A stretch of DNA of 59,798 bases, taken from the NCBI GenBank assembly GCA_943333275.1, contig CALQSQ010000023.1, positions 1 to 59,798 of the forward strand, given 5' to 3'. The DNA is from Akkermansia muciniphila (GTDB taxonomy: Bacteria; Verrucomicrobiota; Verrucomicrobiia; Verrucomicrobiales; V1-33). The translations under genes and the position numbers were made by a program. Shown here piece after piece: positions 27,279-36,499 of the stretch. Positions within the stretch are counted from its first letter, which is position 1, and each line of letters begins with the position of its first letter. Under the pieces are notes generated by a model. That model was not told where the DNA came from and did not search any database. It saw nothing but the letters and a program-made list of their open reading frames with translations.

Positions 27279-27782
27279 CTACTCGGCCACCGAAAATTGC
27301 ACGAGGGTGGAGTTGCCGGCAGGCAGGCATTCGAGGGTCATGGATTTTTTGCCGGGGGAGCTGAACTGGTAACGGGTGCCTTTTTTCCCCTCCGGGGTGG
27401 GGATGCTTTCCCCGGCCCAGCCCAAAGGTGTGAGGAATTTGTGGTAGAACTGGGAAACGTCCTCAATCGAGAGGGGGGTGTAGCAAAAAACAAAAGGTGG
27501 GCTGTTTCTCAACTCCACGCTTTTGGCCTGGGGCGGGATGGGCGGATCCCATTCCAGGATGCTGGAGCGACAGAGGGCGATGAGTTGGGTGTCGTTCATT
27601 CGATAGAAATACTGAACGATGGTGCCATTTTGAACGAAGCTTTGCTGGAGCTCTTTTGTTTCGACGGGGATTTCCACGCCTTCAGGATCGGGTTCGCGGT
27701 ATTGGTGCCACCCCAGCTTCTCGTAGGCCTGGCGGTGGTGATCGCGGACGGTGGCGATCTTCTCCGTGGTGGAGAACTGCAG
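27279..27782 (-). pseudogene. Truncated copy of the lipoprotein gene (direct repeat B copy 1)
   Basis: 504 bp nearly identical to 28997-29500 (constant offset 1718 bp). It encodes the last ~165 residues of the lipoprotein at 28997-30073, with changes such as NDAQLIALCRSS to NDTQLIALCRSS. An open frame from ATG 27677 (MEIPVETKELQQSF) gives 132 residues, but the signal peptide and first half are missing. The alignment stops abruptly after GGAGAACTGCAG. Confidence 0.8.
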
Positions 27783-28067
27783 TGAAAAGGGGCCGTGAAA
27801 AGGGGCCGGTGTGCGAAAATTGACAAATTTCCATTAGGCCTGGAAGACTGACCGAAAGGCACCATGTGCAGCATTCATAGCTCTAGAAAAGCCATGTGCG
27901 AGGGTTCGCCACTGGGGCAGTGTGCCCAACCGAGTTCCGCGTCGTCGTTCCTGACCGACATGGAAGGATGGTTCTGCGGGTGTTCCGCCGTTTCCACCGT
28001 AAACGGATCTTCCGGCAATGATTTGCCGGTTGAATTCTCCGAGGGGTGGAGCCATCGTGGGACTGAC

Positions 28068-28400
28068 ATGAACTACCATTCCACCATCGACGATCGCAGT
28101 TTGGCCTTTGGCCGGGCTATCGCGGCTCGATTGGTTGCGGACGGGTCTTTACTTGAACGGGCGGGTGCCACGCTGGCACGCTGGTTGGAATCATGTTCGC
28201 CACAGGCGAGGCCGACGTTACTTGAATGGAAGTCTGCGCTGGAAAGGCCCCTCGAAGAGGTGGTTGCTTTGTTGACGGGTTCCAGCGAGCGAGCGGTGCG
28301 GTTGCGACAATCGAATCCTTTTGCCGGAGTGCTGCCGCAGGACGAACGCCTGGCGATCATCCGCGAATTTGAGGCGCGCGAATTTGCGGGGCATGAATAG
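28068..28400 (+). CDS. Small protein paired with a nucleotidyltransferase (putative antitoxin)
   Basis: A 110-residue soluble helical protein (MNYHSTIDDRSLAFGRAIAA...). No family is recognised with certainty. Its stop overlaps the start of the next gene by 8 bp, and the pair lies between the two copies of direct repeat B. The length, the coupling and the nature of the partner (a DUF6036-like nucleotidyltransferase) resemble toxin-antitoxin or defence-type pairs in which the first gene is the antitoxin. That role is inference only. The in-frame extension upstream to 27864 lacks protein-like character, so the start at 28068 is preferred. Confidence 0.6.
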   Translation: MNYHSTIDDRSLAFGRAIAARLVADGSLLERAGATLARWLESCSPQARPTLLEWKSALERPLEEVVALLTGSSERAVRLRQSNPFAGVLPQDERLAIIREFEAREFAGHE

Positions 28401-28920
28401 GCATCAACTTGAGCATGTCATCCGTGCCGCAGCAGGGAATGCGGATGTGCGTGACATTGTGGTGATCGGCAGCCAGTCGGTTTTGGGAAGCTATCCCGAT
28501 GCTCCGGAAGCACTGACAGTCTCGATGGAGGCGGATGTGTTCCCAAAGGATGCGCCTGAGCGGTCCATCCTGATCGACGGGGCCATCGGTGAGTTGTCTC
28601 TGTTTCATGAGACGTTCGGCTACTATGCGCATGGTGTGGACGAATCGACGGCTGTGCTCCCGGACGGCTGGAGGGAGCGATTGGTAAAGGTGGCCAATGA
28701 AAACACCATGGGTGCCGTCGGTTGGTGCCTGGAGGTCCATGACCTCGCTGTGAGCAAGCTTGCAGCCGGGCGGGAGAAGGATCTCGCGTTCGTGGAGACA
28801 ATGCTGCACTCTGGGATTATTGCCTCCGAAACGGTCCAAACGCGACTGAAGTGCACAGCGGGACTTACCTCAGAAGGCCGGAAACTTGCGGCGGCACGTC
28901 TGGCCCGCTGGGAACGCTGA
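28393..28920 (+). CDS. DUF6036-like nucleotidyltransferase
   Basis: 175 residues. The N-terminal IVVIGSQSVLGSYPDAP and the following SMEADVFPKD resemble the GS...(D/E)xD core of minimal nucleotidyltransferases of the DUF6036/AbiEii superfamily. The later VHDLAVSKLAAGREKDLAFV is the helix typical of these proteins (DLxxSKLxAxRxKD). Relatives act as toxins or resistance factors that modify RNA, or are of unknown function. It overlaps the preceding 110-residue gene by 8 bp. The first acidic position reads EAD rather than DxD, so activity needs testing. Confidence 0.65.
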   Translation: MNRHQLEHVIRAAAGNADVRDIVVIGSQSVLGSYPDAPEALTVSMEADVFPKDAPERSILIDGAIGELSLFHETFGYYAHGVDESTAVLPDGWRERLVKVANENTMGAVGWCLEVHDLAVSKLAAGREKDLAFVETMLHSGIIASETVQTRLKCTAGLTSEGRKLAAARLARWER

Positions 28921-28996
28921 TGAATGGGAAAAGGATCAGGAGAGGAATTCTGCCAAACTATCCCTCTATCTCTATCGCTTGCCATCATGTAGGCCT

Positions 28997-29500
28997 CTAC
29001 TGAGTCACCGAAAATTGCACGAGGGTGGATTTGCCGCTGGGCAGGCATTCGAGGGTCATGGATTTTTTGCCGGGGGCGCTGAACTGGTAACGGGTGCCTT
29101 TTTTCCCCTCCGGGCTGGGGATGCTTTCCCCGGCCCAGCCCAAAGGTGTGAGGGATTTTTGGTAGAACTGGGAAACGTCCTCAACCGAGAGGGGGGTGTA
29201 GCAAAAAACAAAAGGCGGGCTGTTTCTCAACTCCACGCTTTTGGCCTGGGGCGGGATGGGAGGATCCCATTCCAGGAGGCTGGAGCGACAGAGGGCGATG
29301 AGTTGAGCGTCATTCATTCGATAGAAATACTGAACGATGGTGCCATTTTGAACGAAGCTTTGCTGCAGCTCTTTTGTTTCGACGGGAATCTCCACGCCTT
29401 CAGGATCGAGCTCGCGGAATTGGTGCCACCCCAGCTTCTCGTAGGCCTGGCGGTGGTGATCGCGGACGGTGGCGATCTTCTCAGTGGTGGAGAACTGCAG
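28997..29500 (-). repeat. Direct repeat B, copy 2 (intact lipoprotein gene end)
   Basis: The 504-bp 3' end of the lipoprotein gene, repeated at 27279-27782. The 1214 bp between the copies carry the nucleotidyltransferase pair. Confidence 0.92.
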
Positions 29501-30073
29501 GGTCTCGAAGGTGGGAGTGCCGATGACGGTGCCCTGGAAGTGCGGCAGGTTGCGGACATCCACATTTCCCAACAGGAAAAGCCCGGCATTGACATCCTTG
29601 GTGCCGGGCTGGAAACCCACTGACGTGCCAATGGTGGCGAGCAGGTGGATGCCCGATTTCTCATAGTAGGCAGCGCCGCTTTCGTCAGTCCACGTGGTGC
29701 CGCCCGCTTGCGGAGCCGGCTTCCAGCCCTGCCCGGCAAGGGCCTTCGCGAAATTCTCCGCCAGCGCCGGAACGCGAACCTGGTCCGATTTCGCCAGGGA
29801 AAAGCTGGCGTTTGTCGGGGAATGGCTATTCCGACTGGTATTCTCCGGCACTGGGATCTTGGAAAAATCAATGGACTGAAGCACGGTGAGATGTGCGGCA
29901 GGGGGAACCGGAGCGGAGGGGGCGGGAGGAGTGGCGGCTCCGGATGAACCTGTGGATGGGGTAGTGGGCGGAGCAGCGCCCTGGGCCGCAGGCTCGGAAG
30001 CAGCAGGCTTACAGCCGGTGAAAGCCAGCAAGGCGACGAAGACTCCGGCAACGGGGTTTCCATACCGGGCCAT
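28997..30073 (-). CDS. Lipoprotein of unknown function
   Basis: A 358-residue predicted lipoprotein. Starting at ATG 30073, the N-terminus is MARYGNPVAGVFVALLAFTG followed by the lipobox Cys; ATG 30106 would add 11 residues. A Pro/Ala/Ser-rich linker follows (residues ~22-55), then two similar halves that each contain a phrase like SVEDVSQFYQKSLTPLGWAG and PALAENFAKALAGQGWKPAP, suggesting an internally repeated alpha/beta domain. No enzymatic motif is recognised. Its 3' half is duplicated at 27279-27782. It is followed downstream (minus strand) by the nucleotidyltransferase pair in opposite orientation. Confidence 0.7.
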   Translation of the reverse strand: MARYGNPVAGVFVALLAFTGCKPAASEPAAQGAAPPTTPSTGSSGAATPPAPSAPVPPAAHLTVLQSIDFSKIPVPENTSRNSHSPTNASFSLAKSDQVRVPALAENFAKALAGQGWKPAPQAGGTTWTDESGAAYYEKSGIHLLATIGTSVGFQPGTKDVNAGLFLLGNVDVRNLPHFQGTVIGTPTFETLQFSTTEKIATVRDHHRQAYEKLGWHQFRELDPEGVEIPVETKELQQSFVQNGTIVQYFYRMNDAQLIALCRSSLLEWDPPIPPQAKSVELRNSPPFVFCYTPLSVEDVSQFYQKSLTPLGWAGESIPSPEGKKGTRYQFSAPGKKSMTLECLPSGKSTLVQFSVTQ

Positions 30074-30308
30074 GGAGGAAAAGATATTTGAAGAAGGCAG
30101 CGACATGCCGGGATGTTGCCATGAAACCGGGCGCGCCGCAAGCAGGGGAATCAGGGTGAGAGGAGCGGCAGACCGCCGGGCGCTATGAGCCAGGTGAGAG
30201 GTGAATCCGACCAAAAAGGAATTCTCAATGAAAGCCGTGGGGTCAGGAATCCTGAACTTTCCCCTTTGCTAAGTGGCGGATTTCCTCTCTAATCATCGAA
30301 TTTTCCCT

Positions 30309-31688
30309 ATGAAGATCTGTTGTTTAGGAGCTGGATATGTTGGCGGGCCGACGATGGCCATGATTGCGGCGAAATGTCCCGACATTCGTGTGACGGTGGC
30401 GGACGTGAATGACGCGCGCATCGGTGCCTGGAATTCCCCGGACCTTCCGGTCTATGAACCGGGGCTGGATGCCATCGTGGAAAGTGCCCGCGGGCGGAAT
30501 TTGTTTTTCACGACGGATGTGAAGCAGGCCATCCGCGAGGCGGATATCATTTTCGTGAGCGTCGGAACCCCGACGAAAAAATACGGTGCCGGTGCCGGGC
30601 GGGCGGCGGATTTGAAATACATCGAGCTGGCGGCGAGGACGATCGCGGAGGTCACGACGGGCCCGAAGATTGTGGTGGAGAAAAGCACGATTCCCGTGAA
30701 AACCGCCGAGGCCTTGCTCACGGTGCTGCGGGCGAACTCGAAGAATGGTGAGTTCCAAGTGCTCTCCAATCCGGAGTTTCTCGCAGAGGGAACCGCCATG
30801 GCGGATTTGGAAAACCCGGACCGCATTCTGATTGGTGGCGAAACCACGCCGGAGGGGCAGAAGGCGGTGGAAACGCTGGCCTCGATCTATGCCCGCTGGG
30901 TGCCGCGGGAGCGCATTCTGACCACGAACCTGTGGTCGTCCGAACTCTCCAAGCTGGTGGCCAACGCGTTTCTCGCACAGCGGATTTCCTCCATCAATGC
31001 GATCTCGGCACTCTGCGAACGCACCGGAGCGGATGTGGATGAAGTGGCCCGTGCGATTGGCGCGGATTCCCGCATCGGCCCCAAGTTCCTCAAGGCGTCG
31101 GTGGGTTACGGCGGGTCGTGTTTCCAGAAGGATGTGCTCAATCTCACGTATCTCTGCGAGCATTTCGGGCTGCCGGAAGTGGCGGCTTACTGGAATCAGG
31201 TCGTGCAGATGAACGACTGGCAGAAATCGCGTTTCGCCGACAACATGGTCCGGACGCTTTTCAATACGGTGGCTGGTAAAAAAATCGCCATCCTCGGATT
31301 TGCCTTCAAGAAAGACACCAACGATACCCGCGAGTCCGCCGCCATTTATGTCTGCCGCGACCTGCTGATGGAGGAGGCGAATCTCACCATCCACGATCCG
31401 AAAGTGGACCTTGTGCAAATTCGCCGGGACCTGGCGGAGATCGGTGTGTCCGAGGCGATCATGGATCGTCATCTGAGCTTCTCCGCAGACCCGCTCGCCG
31501 CTGCGCAGGGGGCGCATGGTCTGGCCATCCTCACCGAATGGGATGCCTTCCGCACGCTGGACTGGGCCAGCATCCACGAGGGCATGTTCAAGCCGGCGTT
31601 CCTCTTTGATGGTCGCAATCTGCTGGACCACGCCGCTCTGCGGAAATTGGGTTTCCAGGTTTACGCGATCGGCAAGGGATCGGTCTGA
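30309..31688 (+). CDS. ugd: UDP-glucose 6-dehydrogenase, animal-like
   Basis: A 459-residue NAD-dependent oxidase of UDP-glucose to UDP-glucuronate, supplying precursors for exopolysaccharide. The Rossmann motif is [20 protein letters not shown], the catalytic Cys region [20 protein letters not shown], and the C-terminal domain carries [20 protein letters not shown]. The sequence is close to animal UGDH over its whole length ([66 protein letters not shown]), far closer than to the E. coli Ugd type. The start at 30309 removes 12 non-family residues. Confidence 0.93.
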   Translation: MKICCLGAGYVGGPTMAMIAAKCPDIRVTVADVNDARIGAWNSPDLPVYEPGLDAIVESARGRNLFFTTDVKQAIREADIIFVSVGTPTKKYGAGAGRAADLKYIELAARTIAEVTTGPKIVVEKSTIPVKTAEALLTVLRANSKNGEFQVLSNPEFLAEGTAMADLENPDRILIGGETTPEGQKAVETLASIYARWVPRERILTTNLWSSELSKLVANAFLAQRISSINAISALCERTGADVDEVARAIGADSRIGPKFLKASVGYGGSCFQKDVLNLTYLCEHFGLPEVAAYWNQVVQMNDWQKSRFADNMVRTLFNTVAGKKIAILGFAFKKDTNDTRESAAIYVCRDLLMEEANLTIHDPKVDLVQIRRDLAEIGVSEAIMDRHLSFSADPLAAAQGAHGLAILTEWDAFRTLDWASIHEGMFKPAFLFDGRNLLDHAALRKLGFQVYAIGKGSV

Positions 31689-31795
31689 CAGGAGCCATCT
31701 CAGCTGTCGCATCCGGGACAACCGTGGTTGCCTTTTCCGGGACCTTCATTAAGATGCGCTGACTTTTCTTAAACCTCCTTTTCCCCGACCATTCC

Positions 31796-32821
31796 ATGAA
31801 CCGATTCCTCACCCTCTGCGCCTTCAGCACTCTCGCGATTTTGTCCTTTGCCAATACCGGATGCCAGGGGCTGGCGGCGGGTGGCGGAGGAAGTGGGGTG
31901 CCGGAAATGGGGCCGGTGTTCCCGGGCATCGCCAGCTATGTGGTGGTGGATACGCATGACAAAAAAGTGGTGCTTTCCCACGCGGCGAATCAACGACGCA
32001 GCGTGGCCAGCCTGACGAAGATCGCGACGGGTGTGGTGGTGCTGGATACGATTGCGGCGGCCCAGGGATCGCTGGACGAGGCCCTGGTCATCCCCGGGAG
32101 CGTGATGGCGCTGGGCACGAGTGCGCTGGGATTGCAGCCGGGTGACCGCATGAGCATCCGCGATGCCCTGTATTGCGCCTTGATGGGATCGGACAATTTC
32201 GCCGCCCAGGCGCTTGGCGAGCATGTGGGAGCCAAGATCATCAACCTTACCGGCCAGGGCAATTCCCCCATGGGGGCGTTTGTGCTGCAGATGAATGCAC
32301 TGGCGCGGCATCTCGGGATGAGCCAGACAAATTTCACGACCCCGCATGGGTTGGATGTTGGAGGTCAGCCGGGATTTTCCACCGCAGCCGACATGGCGCG
32401 GTTGACGATGCATGCGATCGACAAGGGGAATTTCAATTTCTTCGTGAGTCAGGCGACGCGCAAAGTTTCCTATGTCTCGGCGGGTGGATCAAAAAGTTTC
32501 ATCGTGAAGAACACCAACGAGGCGCTGGGGCGCAATGGGATCGATGGCGTGAAGACCGGGACCACGCAACTGGCCGGCCCCTGCCTGATCATCACGGCTC
32601 CGCGACCCGCCACGGTGGTGAAGCAGGCGGACGGCAGCACGCTGGTGGTGCCGCATCGACTGGTGGTGGTACTGCTGGGAGCGCAGGATCGTTTTAATCA
32701 GGCTTCGCAACTTCTGGCGCAGGGCTGGGCTGCCTATGATGGCTGGCAGGCAGCCGGACGCCAGGTGCAGTCCGCTGGTGAACTGCTGAGTGCTCCCGCA
32801 ACGGCGGCCCCTTCCCGCTAA
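31796..32821 (+). CDS. D-alanyl-D-alanine carboxypeptidase (S11), lipoprotein
   Basis: 341 residues. The penicillin-binding motifs are in order: SLTK (SxxK) in RRSVASLTKIATG near residue 70, SDN in LMGSDNFAAQAL near 130, and KTG in DGVKTGTTQLAG near 255. This is the low-molecular-mass carboxypeptidase class that trims peptidoglycan pentapeptides in the periplasm. The signal peptide ends in a lipobox (SFANTGC, residue ~22), so it is probably lipid-anchored. No C-terminal amphipathic PBP5 domain is present. Independent transcription unit between ugd and pfk. Confidence 0.87.
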   Translation: MNRFLTLCAFSTLAILSFANTGCQGLAAGGGGSGVPEMGPVFPGIASYVVVDTHDKKVVLSHAANQRRSVASLTKIATGVVVLDTIAAAQGSLDEALVIPGSVMALGTSALGLQPGDRMSIRDALYCALMGSDNFAAQALGEHVGAKIINLTGQGNSPMGAFVLQMNALARHLGMSQTNFTTPHGLDVGGQPGFSTAADMARLTMHAIDKGNFNFFVSQATRKVSYVSAGGSKSFIVKNTNEALGRNGIDGVKTGTTQLAGPCLIITAPRPATVVKQADGSTLVVPHRLVVVLLGAQDRFNQASQLLAQGWAAYDGWQAAGRQVQSAGELLSAPATAAPSR

Positions 32822-32853
32822 TTTATTTTTCTGTGATCTCCACGAACGAACCA

Positions 32854-33933
32854 ATGAGAATCGGGGTCTTGAACAGTGGAGGTGACTGCCCTGGTCTGAA
32901 TGCAGTGATCCATGGGGTGGTGGGTGCGGCGGATGCGCTGGGCTGGGAGGTGATTGGATTCCGGGATGGCTTCGAAGGACTGCTGCCGCCGGGCGATTAC
33001 ATGATGCTCGACCCCCGCGGCACCCGCGGCATTTTGCAGCTGGGCGGGACGATTCTGGGCACGGTCAACGAGGGGCATTTCGCCGGCAAAACTTCCGGTG
33101 GACTGGTCAATAAGATTCCCCAGGAAAACATTGAGAAAGCCAAGGACACCCTGCGACTTCTGGAATGCCGGGCGCTGGTGGTGATCGGTGGTGACGGGTC
33201 TCTGACCACCGGACTGCAGTTGCTGGAAAATGGGATTCAGGTGGTGGGCGTGCCCAAGACGATCGACAACGATCTGCAGGCCACCGCAATGACCTTTGGT
33301 TTCGATTCCGCCCTGCATTGCGTGGTGGATTCGTTGGATCGCCTCCACACAACGGCGGAAAGCCACAAGCGGGTGATGGTGCTGGAGGTGATGGGAAGGG
33401 ATGCGGGCTGGATCGCGCTGCATGGCGGCATTGCCGGGGGGGCGGATGTGATTTTGATTCCGGAGATTCCCTTCGAACACGAGCACGTGGCCAGGGTGGT
33501 GAGGGATCGCAGCAGCCGGGGGCAGCACAGTTCGCTCATCGTCGTGGCCGAAGGCGTGCGCCAACCCGGAACGAACAATGCCTTTATCAAGGAAGCCAGC
33601 GCCACGCGCGAACACCGGCTGGGCGGCGCGGGCGAGACGGTGGCGCATGAAATTCAGAAACTCACCGGCAAACAAACGCGCGCCTGTGTGCTGGGGCATC
33701 TACAGCGCGGTGGTGCGCCCACGGCGCTGGATCGGATTCTGGGCGCGCGCTTCGGTGTCATGGCGGTGAAGCTGATCCAGGAGGGGAAATTTGGCCACAT
33801 GGTCAGCTACCAGTCCTACCATGTGGATTCCGTGCCGATCGAGGAGGCGGTGGGCCAGGTGAAGCGTGTGAATCCCGAGGGCGAAATCGTCAGCGCCGCC
33901 CGAGCCATCGGCATTTCCTTTGGAGACCGCTGA
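32854..33933 (+). CDS. pfkA: 6-phosphofructokinase
   Basis: 359 residues. N-terminal RIGVLNSGGDCPGLNAVIHG, the catalytic/phosphoryl-donor loop VIGGDGSLTTG, PKTIDNDLQATAMTFG, and MGRDAGWIALHGGIAGGAD are all diagnostic. The GGDGS loop points to ATP rather than PPi as donor (PPi enzymes have GGDDS), whereas PKTIDND is the form frequent in PPi and actinobacterial-type enzymes. The mixed signature is typical of this subgroup. A start at ATG 32854 is chosen; an upstream GTG at 32833 would add 7 residues. Glycolysis, cytoplasm. Confidence 0.9.
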   Translation: MRIGVLNSGGDCPGLNAVIHGVVGAADALGWEVIGFRDGFEGLLPPGDYMMLDPRGTRGILQLGGTILGTVNEGHFAGKTSGGLVNKIPQENIEKAKDTLRLLECRALVVIGGDGSLTTGLQLLENGIQVVGVPKTIDNDLQATAMTFGFDSALHCVVDSLDRLHTTAESHKRVMVLEVMGRDAGWIALHGGIAGGADVILIPEIPFEHEHVARVVRDRSSRGQHSSLIVVAEGVRQPGTNNAFIKEASATREHRLGGAGETVAHEIQKLTGKQTRACVLGHLQRGGAPTALDRILGARFGVMAVKLIQEGKFGHMVSYQSYHVDSVPIEEAVGQVKRVNPEGEIVSAARAIGISFGDR

Positions 33934-33950
33934 CCCACCGATCCACGATC

Positions 33951-35009
33951 ATGCCGTCTGCCAATCCGTCTCCCTTTCTGGAATGTCCGCGGTGCCATGA
34001 GGCCTTCCTTCCGAATGTGGTGGCACCCGGGGTCTTTACCACCTGCCCCAGATGCTTCGCCGATTTTCAATTGGGGGAAGCCAGGGTGGCCGCCGCCCCG
34101 CAGTTGGAAGTGGGGGAGTGGCGCACCGAGGAGGCGATAGTGGCGCGGGCCACGGCGGACCGGCAGTTTCGACATTCGCGGTTGATTCTCAAGGTGGCTG
34201 CGGCCATCACAATTCTCGGAGGGCTGGCCTTTTGGAAATTTGGACTGGGCTCGCGGGGCAAGGGTAAACTTGACGAGGCCTCGGTCCCGACTGAGCAGCG
34301 TTCGGAAATCCGATCCGCCTTCGCTGCTGCCAAGGCTGCGCTGGAGGCGACAGACTGGCGGGCGATGAATCTGGAGGTGGTCGATGCCGGGCGGGTGCGT
34401 CCGCTCATGGAGTGGTATTATGGGCAGAAGCCCAATGGCTACACCCAGCGGCGCATCCAGAGTTATGATCAGGAACTCATCGATCTGGAGGCCAATCCAC
34501 CGGTCGCGACGCTGCGCTTGAAGGCAGCAGTGCCCCCTGCGACGCTGCATGTGGTGATGCAGAAGGGCAAGGCTGCGGAAGGTTGGAAAATGGACTGGGA
34601 ATCGTTTTCGAATGTGCACGGGGCCCGCTGGCAGGCGTTTATTACGGCACAGGCAAATTTTCCGGATACCATCGAAGGCCCGGTCCTCGTTGAACGATGC
34701 AGTGCGAGCCAGCTGGTGCCGAGCTTTTTCACCGCCTCGGGTCTGAATCCCGGGGACGGGTCCCGGGCGGTGCGGGTTTCCCATCCCTCCGTGGGAGATT
34801 CCGGGGTGGCTTGTTTTCCCGAGGACTCCGAGGTGTGGCAGAAGCTGGGGTCACAGCTCCCCGAGACAGGAAATGCTTTGAAGGTCATTTTGCAAGTTCG
34901 CCGCCTTCCGAAAAGCTCGGCGCCGCAGGGCATCGTGATTGAAAAAATTGTCCAGTTGGGATGGACCAATGTGGCCGCCCCGGAACGCCCCATGTTGGAC
35001 CCCCGCTGA
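33951..35009 (+). CDS. Zinc-ribbon membrane protein of unknown function
   Basis: 352 residues. The N-terminus has a two-knuckle zinc ribbon (FLECPRCHEAF then TTCPRCFADF, residues ~9-43). A transmembrane helix follows near residue 85 (LILKVAAAITILGGLAFWKF), with a ~250-residue domain beyond it. The layout (cytoplasmic zinc ribbon, TM, exported domain) is common among uncharacterised Verrucomicrobia proteins. It follows pfk by 17 bp and may be co-transcribed. Confidence 0.7.
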   Translation: MPSANPSPFLECPRCHEAFLPNVVAPGVFTTCPRCFADFQLGEARVAAAPQLEVGEWRTEEAIVARATADRQFRHSRLILKVAAAITILGGLAFWKFGLGSRGKGKLDEASVPTEQRSEIRSAFAAAKAALEATDWRAMNLEVVDAGRVRPLMEWYYGQKPNGYTQRRIQSYDQELIDLEANPPVATLRLKAAVPPATLHVVMQKGKAAEGWKMDWESFSNVHGARWQAFITAQANFPDTIEGPVLVERCSASQLVPSFFTASGLNPGDGSRAVRVSHPSVGDSGVACFPEDSEVWQKLGSQLPETGNALKVILQVRRLPKSSAPQGIVIEKIVQLGWTNVAAPERPMLDPR

Positions 35010-35159
35010 GGCGCGGTTAAACCTGCGGATGTCCCCTCCGCAATCCCCCGATTACGTCTTTAAATTTAATGTTAATTGGGGTGACAATTCCGGCAATTTT
35101 CAGCACCTTATGCCAGACTGTGGGATTGTGCGGATGTATCCTCCCCATTTGTGTTGTTC

Positions 35160-36482
35160 ATGAGAATGCCCCCCCATTATTTACGATTATTGAGCCTCAT
35201 GGTTGCGATGGGAGGCTGGGGGAAGGCGCAGACGCCCGTGGTGAGTGCGGAAGCCGTGCGCAAGTTCACCTTTTGCAGTGAACCAGGCAAGGCCTACCAA
35301 TTTGAAGGCGCCTCGACACTGGCTGATCCCAGTGCATGGCAGCCGCTGGGTGAAGTGGCCTTCGGGACCGGGGCTCTGCTGCATTTTGATTACAAGCCCT
35401 CCGCGGCTGCGGCGCTGGCTCATTTCCATCTGCGCGAAGTGGACCGGGCCAGCGTCGGAATCGCGCCCGTGCAACTGCCCCGTGGGACGCTGACGCTGGT
35501 GAAAGGTGGACTGGCGGATCAGATGGTGCTGATGTCAGCCAGCCAGGGTGTCTGCCATCCGGTGAGGAACGAGCCGTTTGCCATGGATTGGATTTACGAA
35601 AAGACCGGGCCCAATGAGGGCCGGTGGACGGCCACGCTGACTACGGGTGGCGTGGCGATTGTCGAACTCTCCTTCTGCTCCGCATCCACCGGCAGGTTCG
35701 TCCGCACCGTGCCGGTCCCGGAGCAGCCGCCTTACGTTGATGGCGGGATTTTTTCTGTGAGCGACCGGCTGGTCTGGCACGGTGCTGATAGTGGCATAGT
35801 GCCGACCGATGTGGTGGGCAGGAAAATCGCCTTCCAATTCAGCGGGAAACCGCTGCAGTTTGAATTTGGGGCCACGCATGTGGAGCGTCGCATCGGCTCT
35901 GGGCCCGGGCTTGATCTCCCGTATGTGTATGAGCCCGAGACTTCGAGCATGGGAGTGCTCCACGTGACTCGTTCGCCCTTCCGGGAGGAGCGCCTCACGC
36001 TCTGGGCGCAGTCCGAGACATCCGGGGATGTGATGAGGGAGGTGGTGGAGAATGGCATCGTGAAGGATTTTCAATTTGGAACCTTCACCCGTCCGGCGGA
36101 CGCGGCTCCACCCACCAATTCCAGCGTGAGTTGCTCTGCGCCGCTGAGTCTCGGAGGCAGGAGTTTCGATTTCAGCAATACCACGAGCGGGGTTGTGACC
36201 ATGCAGTATGACAACAACGGGGAGGGCACGAAATCCAATCTGGAGGATGGTTCCATCCAGCAGAGCACGTTCTCCTTCACCTATACAAAAATCGATGACC
36301 GCACCGGGCGCATACTTTTGGTCTTCCCGGTGCTGGAGGGAACGCAGATCGATGAGACGATCCTGCATTTCAGCGAGGACGATGACTGCTCGGGCACCTG
36401 GGAACGGCACTCCAGTCGCAATGGCGTGCAGTTGCCCGCGTCGTCCGGAAATTTCGGGCCTGGAAATCCTCCGCCGGGTTAA
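35160..36482 (+). CDS. Secreted protein of unknown function
   Basis: 440 residues from ATG 35160 (a GTG at 35151 adds three). Signal peptide LLSLMVAMGGWGKA. The N-terminal ~80 residues (FCSEPGKAYQFEGASTLADP...) resemble the short beta-sandwich frequently attached to Verrucomicrobia exported proteins. The remainder is beta-rich with two related domains. No catalytic motif is recognised. Preceded by a 150-bp AT-richer intergenic region. Convergent with aroA, 17 bp apart. Confidence 0.65.
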   Translation: MRMPPHYLRLLSLMVAMGGWGKAQTPVVSAEAVRKFTFCSEPGKAYQFEGASTLADPSAWQPLGEVAFGTGALLHFDYKPSAAAALAHFHLREVDRASVGIAPVQLPRGTLTLVKGGLADQMVLMSASQGVCHPVRNEPFAMDWIYEKTGPNEGRWTATLTTGGVAIVELSFCSASTGRFVRTVPVPEQPPYVDGGIFSVSDRLVWHGADSGIVPTDVVGRKIAFQFSGKPLQFEFGATHVERRIGSGPGLDLPYVYEPETSSMGVLHVTRSPFREERLTLWAQSETSGDVMREVVENGIVKDFQFGTFTRPADAAPPTNSSVSCSAPLSLGGRSFDFSNTTSGVVTMQYDNNGEGTKSNLEDGSIQQSTFSFTYTKIDDRTGRILLVFPVLEGTQIDETILHFSEDDDCSGTWERHSSRNGVQLPASSGNFGPGNPPPG

Positions 36483-36484
36483 GG

Positions 36485-36499
36485 GCGCTCGGGGAGCGT
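36485..36499. terminator. Possible bidirectional terminator hairpin
   Basis: The 17-bp gap between two convergent genes contains CGCTC GGG GAGCG, a short GC-rich hairpin. No clear T-run on either side, so the assignment is weak. Confidence 0.3.

Noticed and set aside
35010..35159. AT-rich intergenic stretch considered as a riboswitch or origin
   Set aside because: No conserved riboswitch core, DnaA-box cluster or strong hairpin could be recognised.
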